Below are positions 56,998-64,000 of a stretch of DNA of 64,000 nucleotides, in pieces. The position numbers were made by a program, and so were the translations under genes. Source of the DNA: Aphidius gifuensis (taxonomy: Eukaryota > Arthropoda > Insecta > Hymenoptera > Braconidae). The stretch's first letter is position 1, and each line of letters starts with the position of its first letter. The DNA lies in the NCBI RefSeq assembly GCF_014905175.1, contig NC_057788.1:17216154-17280153 (forward strand). Direction: 5' to 3'. The notes beneath the pieces are model-generated. The model had not been told where the DNA came from and ran no database searches. It worked only from the letters and a program-made list of their open reading frames with translations.

Positions 56998-57216
56998 ATA
57001 ATAAGGGTAGTTTTTTAAGGGTAGTTTTTTGAGGGTACTTTATCAGGGTAGTCGCGTATGGACCCCGCGGAGTTTGTAGGTGCTCGAGGGGTGAACGCGA
57101 GCAAGCGGCACAGAGGGAAAGGGGGCAGGTAAAAAAACGACTCCCAAAACCGGTTTTTTCGTGGATCGTATACCATTTAACAGCACGCTGCCCGCTATCT
57201 CTCCCTATACTCTACT
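56442..57216 (-). repeat. Polinton terminal inverted repeat, right
   Basis: About 775 bp, inverse of 37080-37709, with three tandem GCTGCAGCGCTATAAACA-bearing units against two at the left and a longer AAT-triplet block (56890-57000). The end ...CCCTATACTCTACT is exact to the last base. Confidence 0.9.
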
Positions 57217-57222
57217 TTCCAT
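57217..57222 (+). repeat. Polinton target site duplication, right
   Basis: TTCCAT, identical to 37074-37079. Confidence 0.9.
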
Positions 57223-57436
57223 ATTTTTTCGTTATAACGAAAGTTATAGTTTATAATTCCGTTATTTATATTTTCCGACTTTACATGTATATATGAATAA
57301 TTTTTTCTACCAGGAATATAAAAATAATATATAATATATATTATTTAGATATTCGATATCTTTTTTATATCTCTTCCATATCTGTCGAAATTGAGATATA
57401 ATTGAGATATATTTCAGATATAATTTTTCTACGTGG

Positions 57437-58797
57437 GTCGTGAACGTCTTGAGTATATAAATTAATGGGTGTATAACGTCTCAAATAGGTATTCTATACG
57501 AAAAAATAGGTATAACCGGTAAAATTTGTGTTTCTATGTATACTCATTTCTATGGTTGCTTTTTTCTCCCGGGTATTTAAGGAATAAAAGTTTATTCCTT
57601 AAATTTAGAAGAAATTTTTAACAATGTATTATTAGATTTATTATTGTTATTATTACTATATATATATTTTTTATAATAATTACATATAATATTATAACAT
57701 TTATAATCATCTTTTTCTTCTGTCATTGCTTTGTATTCTTAACTATTTCTACGTACTATATTCATACCTGTCATATTTTTTATTTGTTGTCTGAAAAAAC
57801 ATAAAAGTAAACGTTTTAATAACAATATGCTTATATAAAATGATAAATAGTAGGAATTTTGGAAAAACATGCATTTTAGTTGTTAAGCAGCAGATAGAAA
57901 TTGATGTCAAGTTTGACATTAGCTATATGTATAGTACATATAGCACTGTAGTCAATAATTGACATCAAATGAAATTTACATTTTCACCTGGAATTGTTTG
58001 TAATTTATTCCATACTTATTACTACTAGGGAAAAAAACCTTTCCCCTTAAATAGAAAAATATCAACAAGAATGTAATGTGTACGAAAAATTAAAAGAAAA
58101 GAGATAACAGAAAAAATAAAAAAGGCTCTGGAAATAAATTTCAAAAAAATACTGCAAACGAACAAACTGCTATGCTTGGGTACGCACTTCGAACTTTCTT
58201 GAACTCAACCAAGCATACTTCCTTATCTGGCAACATATTCTTAAACTATAGCTTGAAAAAATACATAATATGCTTCAAATCAAATTCAACAAACGAAGAC
58301 AAAAACAATAGTAAAAATGTCATATATTTTCTATAACACCTTTGTTGTTAAACATTGAACTTTTGTATATGCTCAATAGACAGATGATCATACTGTCCGA
58401 CATAAAATTGCACTTACATCCCTTACATCGCTTATAATATGATATATATTCTAATGTATCACTGCATATCATGCCTTGTTGTGGTTTCAGTAATAAATTA
58501 TTTATTATTTTATGGTGTCTTTTAGTCTCTAAGAGGTGCCTTCACCGGTAGAAGCCAGTGTATTAACATAGTAATAGTATTATATGCCGGAAGTAGAGCC
58601 AGAATGGCAGGATTCTAATATCATTTGCTTATGTTCTTCAACAAAAAGTTTCTTGTTTTTTTCACAGTTTAAATTTTCTATTATGCACATACGAGATCCA
58701 TTTAAGTGAGTCATTATACAACTGATATAAAAGATAAATAAAATTTCTTATTTTTCAATGTACTATAAGTTTAACAAAAATATTAATATCACATAAC
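57437..58797. other. intergenic stretch, no gene seen
   Basis: AT-rich. CGTGAACGTCTTGAGTATAT at 57439 also occurs near 4571, so a dispersed repeat begins here. GTCAAGTTTGACATTAGCT and GACATCAAATG words form a small palindrome around 57905-57970. Confidence 0.4.
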
Positions 58798-59065
58798 TAC
58801 ACACAGAGAAGGATATGTTAACAGTTAACATATCCTGTTTAATGTTAACATATGCTATGTTAAAATGGGTGGTGGCTGATAAGTTTACATCAAAGATATA
58901 TATATATTAACATTAAACATACGTATCTTAATAGTTAATATGCGTATGTTAACAGTTAAGATATCTATGTTTATTATTAATATATATATCTTAACATTAA
59001 ACTTTTGTATGTTTAATGTAAACATATTGGTATGTTAACTGTTAACTTATCCTTCTCTGAGTGTA
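58798..59065. mobile_element. 268-bp TIR element, TACACWCAGAGAAGGATA ends, GTTAACATAT words
   Basis: Left TACACACAGAGAAGGATA, right inverse TACACTCAGAGAAGGATA. The interior is made of GTTAAC, AACATTAAAC and ATATGTTAAC words on both strands. Confidence 0.75.
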
Positions 59066-59089
59066 GACAAAGTATGGAATGTTATCTTA

Positions 59090-59320
59090 TCAAGAGACTC
59101 GGTAGAGTCTCAAGTCATTTTTTTCCAGCGCGAGACTCACAGACTAATAGTATAAATAGGTTGCATGGGTATGACGTCACAAATTTTTAATTGCTCAATA
59201 ACGTATAAAAAATTATTAAATATAATTATTAAATATAAATAAAAAATAAAATTAGTTCCCTTATTAATATCAATATTTCCCTATCCAATGAGCCTATAGC
59301 CTCGAATTTTTCCGATGTAT
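59090..59320. repeat. hairpin-led dispersed repeat, copy 2
   Basis: AAGAGACTCGGTAGAGTCTC opens it, with TATAAATAGG at about 59152 and GACGTCA at about 59173. Relative of 22797-22990. Confidence 0.5.
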
Positions 59321-60336
59321 AGTTAAATAGATATGATAACCGGTAAAAGCCAGGTACAAGATTTGTCTAAAAAATAAATATTTCATCAAAATTGTCACAT
59401 TCTGCATTTTTCTCTTTCTTGCGTTCACCGTGTCAATTTACTCTCGCCTAATATTGTACAACATATAAAGATGCATATACATATTCACACATATGAATGT
59501 ATAAACGCGCATGCGTATTAGCCGGGATAGTTCAGCGCGTATTTGTTTCTTTTAAATAATTTTTCATAATTTTATTCTTTTAAAAATTAAACAAAAGTAG
59601 TGAAATAACATCAAAACAAAAATTGTTAATTTTTATACAAAAGTAACTCATTTTTTCCCTTTCAAATAAACAAAATATATGAAATAAATATATAAATAAA
59701 AAAAATTAGGATATTCTTTTAAAATCACAGAATCAATTTTACAAACTATCGTCAGATATAAGCACCTAATTTTCTTTATTTATATTTTTATTTCACATAT
59801 TTTGTTTATTTGAAAGGGAAAAAATGAGTTACTTTTGTATATAAAAATTAACAATTTTTGTTTTGATGTTATCGAAGATTATATTTATGTTCGTTTAAAA
59901 TTGATTATCATGTATCTATTTGTACGCACATTTTTATATATGCTCGAAAACGATTGTTTCGTATTTTCAGAATTTTTTTTTCAGTTTCACAATACTATTT
60001 CTGGTAAGCCCGAGGGGCTATTCCCTATGTTGCAGTCGTGGTGTCACGATGGGTGGCAGTCAACTGCCAAATAGCTGGCGGTCATAACAGTTTTGGCAGT
60101 CAGGGTCATTTTTATAAGCTTCATAAGATATTCTTGATTGCCAAATTATGTGGCAGTCATTGATGAAAAAGTGGAAGTCGGCTTAATATAATGTAAAAAA
60201 AATTATCGTGTCCCAATTTTAGACGTGTTTTTTTCGTGATACAATTCCGTTTTTGTTCAAAACAAGAGTCTATTTAAATCATATAAAGAAGGTTAATATT
60301 GGGTGAAAATTTTTTTGTTTTTCCTAATACAAGGCA

Positions 60337-62220
60337 TGCCCGAGTAGAAACTTGTTCAGGATAGCCTGAACACTGATCCAGGCCTGATCAGGATATCGTA
60401 AGGCTATCCCTATTCAAGTAACTCTATCACATCCTGATCAAGCCTGGATCAGGCAACTACATCTTTTCCTTAATAGGGATAGCCTGATCCAGTCCGGATC
60501 AGGACTTGATCAAGATAAAAGTATTAAATTTATTCAATTTTTAAATAATTTCATCTTGATCAAGTCCTGATCAGACTGAATCAAACAATTAGATAAAATA
60601 GGAATGGCCTGATCAGGATAGCATCAGGCTATCTGTATTTTATCCTTAATAGAGTAGCTTGATCCATTTTGGATCAAATCTTGATCAAGAAAAAATTATT
60701 GAATTTATTTTTTTTTCAAATAATTTTTTCTTGATCAAGATTTGATCAAGATCAGGCCTCATTAAGAATAGTAAACGCTGGATCCAAAATGGATAAAGAA
60801 AAAAGTATCAAATTTGCGTCTTTGAATTTTACAAATTGCCTGATCAGGATAGCATCAGGCTATCTGTATTTTATCCTTAATAGAGTAGCCTGATCCATTC
60901 TGGATCAAATCTTGATCAAGAAAAAATTATTGCATTTATTTTTTTTTCAAATAATTTTTTCTTGATCCAGTCTTGATCCAGAATGGATCAAAACTATATT
61001 AAGGAAATAAACTGGCAAGTATCAAATTTGCGTCTTTGAATTTTACAAATTGCCTGATCAGGATAGCATCAGGCTATCTGTATTTTATCCTTAATAGAGT
61101 AGCTTGATCCATTTTGGATCAAATCTTGATCAAGAAAAAATTATTGAATTTATTTTTTTTTCAAATAATTTTTTCTTGATCAAGATTTGATCCAGAATGG
61201 ATCAGGCTACTCTATGGAATAGAGTAGGAGCTAGCTGGATCCAAAATAAATAAAGAAAAAATTATCAAATTTGCGTCTTTGAATTTTACAAATTGCCTGA
61301 TCAGGATAGCATCAGGCTATCTGTATTTTATCCTTAATAGAGTAGCCTGATCCATTCTGGATCAAATCTTGATCAAGAAAAAATTATTGCATTTATTTTT
61401 TTTTCAAATAATTTTTTCTTGATCCAGTCTTGATCCAGAATGGATCAGGCTACTATAATAAGATAAGTAAACTAGCTGGATCCAAAATGGATGAAGAAAC
61501 AAGTATCAAATTTGCGTCTTTGAATTTTACAAATTGCCTGATCAGGATAGCATCAGGCTATCTGTATTTTATCCTTAATAGAGTAGCCTGATCCATTCTG
61601 GATCAAATCTTGATCAAGAAAAAATTATTGCATTTATTTTTTTTTCAAATAATTTTTTCTTGATCCAGTCTTGTTCCAGAATGGATCAGGCTATCTAATA
61701 AGGATAAAATACAGATACCTGATGCTATCCTGATCAAGCAATTTGTAAACCTATGAGGACAAAAGTTAGTACGAATTATCGAATGCCTCAATGGCCGAGC
61801 GTGTCAAGTACTAGCGTTGTAATCCCGTGTCGAAGGGTTCGAACCCCGGTCGTAGCAATAATTAGTTAGGTAAATTATCAATTAGGTCAGTTTGTAATAA
61901 TAAAGTTTATCTGTATTCTGTTAAGCGTTAGATTTCAAATTAAAAAAAAAAATAAATTTGAAATTATTAATTTTTTTTTTTTTTTTTGAATAAATCATGT
62001 ATCCTGATCCAGTTTTGATCCGGAATCTGGATCCATTATGGATCATGTATCTTTACCACAGCCTGATCAGGTATCCTGATCCATTCTGGATCCGAACCTT
62101 ACGAAAAAGCGTTACATCCTGATCAGGTTCGGATCCAGTATCTGGATCCAGATTGGATTTGAAATCAGGCAAGCCTGATCAGGGCTTGATCCGAACCTGA
62201 CCTGAATTTCTACTCGGGCA
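60337..62220. mobile_element. 1,884-bp insertion, TGCCCGAGTAGAAA ends, CCTGATCAGG words
   Basis: TGCCCGAGTAGAAA at the left is answered by TTTCTACTCGGGCA at the right, a perfect 14-bp TIR. Comparison with 19741-19751 shows the exact empty site, with at most 1-3 bp duplicated (the flanks share GCA). The interior has four tandem units of about 240 bp (TTTGCGTCTTTGAATTTTAC, GCCTGATCAGGATAGCATCA, TTGATCAAGAAAAAATTATT) and a tRNA-like module at 61788-61861. No protein-coding frame. Confidence 0.85.
61788..61861 (+). repeat. tRNA-like module (Leu/Ser-type A box, intact B box)
   Basis: CTCAATGGCCGAGCGTGTCA resembles the A-box region of a long-variable-arm tRNA. GGGTTCGAACCCCGG is a perfect T-arm/B box. 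The anticodon stem and acceptor stem do not pair well, so it is a tRNA-derived pol III-type module, not a tRNA gene. Confidence 0.5.
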
Positions 62221-62533
62221 ATTACTGTATTAATTGCCAGTCTATTATAAAATAATTATTTTTTTTAAAACATGCTATTTCCAAAAATTATTTTTTTTAA
62301 AGTTAGGATAAAATTATTGTGTAATGTCTAATAAATAATGAAGAAACGTTTGTTCGATTCAAAAAAATTTTTTTTAGATGAAGAAATTATCTATAACAAG
62401 GTTTCATCACCGCAGTCGATGTCGGGTTATTGAATAATTTCATTGGACACAACACATACTTCTAGAAACGAAACAAGTCAACGTGATTGTAATATTCAAT
62501 ACAATTAATTGAGATTTCGGATCTCACGACAGA

Positions 62534-62602
62534 ATGTCACCAGTGTATGGCGATGAACACGGATTAAATCAGAATCAACAAAATTACAGCAATAGATGCC
62601 CG
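62534..62602 (+). CDS. unknown host gene, candidate exon 1
   Basis: ATG at 62534 begins MSPVYGDEHGLNQNQQNY and reaches the donor CCG|GTAAAT after exactly 23 codons. Low-complexity Gln/Asn content. It would join in phase 0 to 63661. The upstream sequence shows no repeat similarity, unlike most of the window. CACGACAG just before could be an acceptor instead, in which case the ATG is internal. Confidence 0.4.
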
Positions 62603-63660
62603 GTAAATATAATTTAGTAATAGCGTTATGCAACTTAAGGCCTTTTTACAGAAAACTTATTATAATGATACACTATTGATATAATTTATGTAAATAGATA
62701 CAATGAAAAAAAATACATCTTATTGTCAACTTACTTCCCAATCCGACTGTTGATTATCTATAATTAATTGTAAAATTTGCGATTTTTTAAGAGGTTAAAC
62801 ATGGGAAGTATTATATCTTTTTTACTTCAACTTAAATTTTCATTTTGAAGTGAAGATGAGACAATGACCAAAAACCAATAGCATTTATAGTGCAAACAAT
62901 GGAGAATTCATTAGTTCAATTAGAATTAGGGGACAGAAAGTATTTTTTTCATAAAACAAAAATAAATTTGAATAGTTGAAACAACTGTATAGTTGATATA
63001 GCTTAACTTCGTTTTTAGTACGAGAGTTCAGCTGTCGTAACCATACTTTTATGCAGCACAACTTTGTATATGTAGTTATGGAAGTATAGTGGCATTTTTC
63101 AGAAATTGTTTTCCGTGTTGGAATTGTAAAGATTTCTGTTTGATAAAAAAACTTTTCAGAGTAAGGATGGGAAAAAAAAATTTGAACCGTATGTAAAGTT
63201 TTAAAAAATAATATGTTGATCATGAAGTTGTTGAGCATCTTATGATTTTTAAGATGTCAATATGAGTTACCACGATTCTGAAAATGAGCTGTAGGGGATA
63301 TTCTGATATCCCAGACAACACGTTTTTCCTAACAACCACCTGTAAATGATCTCAGTCAATAAAATAATATCATGAGGAAATAATTTAAGCAAAAATGTAT
63401 TCTAATAAAAGAGAATGGTTTGAACGGTTTTTTCAAGACAGTAACTTCTGCAGTAATCATTGTGAAACTCAGTATACTAATGCATGCCACCTGTACGCTA
63501 CCTTGCTTGCAGAGATACATATGAATATACGCTTGACCTCAAAAGAAAATCTACAATAATTATACTTGGGAATATTCTCAGGGCACCATTAACCTTGAAG
63601 ATAATACATATAGGCTTTTTTTTGTGAATTATAAAAAAAACTGTTTTTTTTTTATCACAG
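62603..63660 (+). other. first intron of the unknown gene
   Basis: No repeat family recognised and no convincing additional exon. The intron between 63799 and 63910 is 112 nt. Confidence 0.4.
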
Positions 63661-63798
63661 ATTGAACGAGAAGTTCTCGTTTCATCAGCTGACAGAAACT
63701 CGAAAATTCCAATTCTCAACGAATACATACAGCGGAACAGTGCGAAGGTTGCGATCGCACCCGATGCTCCAGTAAAGCAGCAGGCTTGGGTGCAAAAT
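63661..63798 (+). CDS. unknown host gene, internal exon
   Basis: Acceptor TTTTTTTTTATCACAG, 46 codons, donor AAT|GTAGGT. It starts IEREVLVSSADRNSKIPILN and continues with QRNSAKVAIAPDAPVKQQ. Codon usage is GC-richer than the surroundings, as expected of a real exon. Family not recognised. Phase 0 at both ends. Confidence 0.6.
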
Positions 63799-63910
63799 GT
63801 AGGTTGATCTATCTATAGATTGACAATATAAGAAAATAAGTGACAATATAATATTGAAATTATTATTGTTTTTAACATAAAATATCGTATATAGATTAAA
63901 CTTTTTACAG

Positions 63911-64000
63911 GTAGAACAGCCACAAGATCAGAGTTCAGAAAAAGATTCAAAAAGTTTTACCAAGCAAGAGGTTAACTCGTATGTGTCCCAATCTATCATA
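63911..64000 (+). CDS. unknown host gene, next exon (runs off the window)
   Basis: Acceptor CTTTTTACAG at 63901-63910, then VEQPQDQSSEKDSKSFTKQE and onwards, open in phase 0 to the window end. Acidic/serine-rich, unstructured-looking. Continues beyond 64000. Confidence 0.6.

Larger units (their letters stand above)
37080..57216. mobile_element. Polinton (Maverick) transposon / endogenous virus-like element, 20,137 bp
   Basis: Termini are 5'-AGTAGAGTATAGGGAGAGAT and its exact inverse, flanked by TTCCAT on both sides. It carries the defining set: protein-primed PolB, RVE integrase with chromodomain, FtsK/A32-like ATPase, adenovirus-type protease, and double- and single-jelly-roll capsid proteins. 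Cargo: a baculovirus-F-like envelope gene, a BIR-RING IAP and several unnamed genes. Eleven genes run leftwards on the minus strand and three rightwards, from a divergent intergenic region at 51803-52662. Ends and duplication are intact, but replication and capsid genes are frameshifted, so the copy looks non-autonomous. Whether any breaks are assembly errors cannot be judged here. Confidence 0.95.
36556..57436. mobile_element. older TIR element interrupted by the Polinton
   Basis: 36556-36715 and 57296-57436 are inverse complements over about 160 bp (ACGTAGAAAAATTATATCTG outermost, CCTGGTAGAAAAAATTATTC innermost) with AGATATATCTC-type words in the arms. The Polinton and its target duplication lie between them. 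Without the Polinton, the host element would be about 0.74 kb. At 36722-36900 its interior is filled with AACATTTTTTTAAA words in both orientations. Confidence 0.7.
59600..62290 (-). repeat. repeat P, copy 2, with an internal fold-back and a nested insertion
   Basis: Inverse of 19676-20450. 59605-59700 repeats, inverted, the block at 59765-59870. The GACTGCCA patch has lost its far end. The 60337-62220 element sits at the point where copy 1 reads GTAATTGCCTT. An open frame at 59835-60074 is judged non-coding. Confidence 0.7.

Noticed and set aside
59835..60074. 79-codon open frame
   Set aside because: Inside repeat P copy 2; the homologous place at 19.9-20.3 kb does not keep the frame.
60780..61740. 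Satellite DNA or CRISPR-like array
   Set aside because: Four units of about 240 bp confined between the TIRs of one insertion; internal amplification fits better.
61788..61861. Functional tRNA-Leu or tRNA-Ser gene
   Set aside because: The B box is perfect, but acceptor and anticodon stems do not pair and it sits inside a repeat element; kept only as a tRNA-like module.

Overview
The window looks like a stretch of an AT-rich insect nuclear genome. A parasitoid hymenopteran is my guess, not something the sequence proves. Host genes are sparse and long-introned, poly-A/T runs are everywhere, and most of the sequence is transposable-element derived. Insect is supported by a globin gene with an insect-like C-terminus, by TATA plus TCAGT-type initiators, and by a Polinton/Maverick carrying a baculovirus-F-like envelope gene and an IAP gene.

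Layout. 1-66 and 11327-11482 are the last two exons of a globin gene on the + strand, separated by an 11.3 kb intron packed with repeats. 12790-17407 holds a weak minus-strand two-exon candidate gene for a small membrane protein, with a tandemly duplicated cysteine-rich coding-like block inside its intron. 13.5-15.8 kb is a stack of three inverted-repeat elements. 19.6-36.5 kb is almost entirely repeats: fold-back elements, MITEs, and several insertions whose interiors are built from one reiterated palindromic word each. 36.5-57.4 kb is a Polinton (Maverick) of 20,137 bp (37080-57216). It starts AGTAGAGTATAGGG, ends with the inverse, and is flanked by an exact 6-bp target duplication TTCCAT. 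It was inserted into an older inverted-repeat element. 57.4-62.3 kb is again repeats, including a 1.88 kb insertion whose empty site is preserved elsewhere in the window. 62534 to the end is the 5' part of an unrecognised host gene on the + strand with three in-phase exons.

Polinton gene content. The minus strand reads, from the middle leftwards: a protein-primed family B DNA polymerase (apparently spliced at its N-terminus), FtsK/A32-like packaging ATPase, a small hydrophobic-tailed protein, a conserved unnamed protein, RVE integrase with a C-terminal chromodomain, minor capsid protein, a basic pVI-like protein, double-jelly-roll major capsid protein, a small unnamed protein, adenovirus-type cysteine protease, and a BIR-BIR-RING IAP. 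The + strand on the right carries the F-like envelope glycoprotein and two unnamed genes, one of them a paralogue of the small gene on the left. This is a complete viral kit (replication, integration, capsid, packaging, maturation, envelope) plus an anti-apoptosis gene.

State of the element. The polymerase, integrase, both capsid proteins and the pVI-like gene carry several frameshifts each, and the ATPase one near its end. The envelope, IAP, protease and one right-end gene are open throughout. I describe the breaks but do not repair them.

The most novel-looking pattern outside the Polinton is a set of insertions sharing a terminus close to CCCRGGTAGRAA. Each is filled with its own palindromic word, and several have a degenerate tRNA-like (pol III type) module in the middle.
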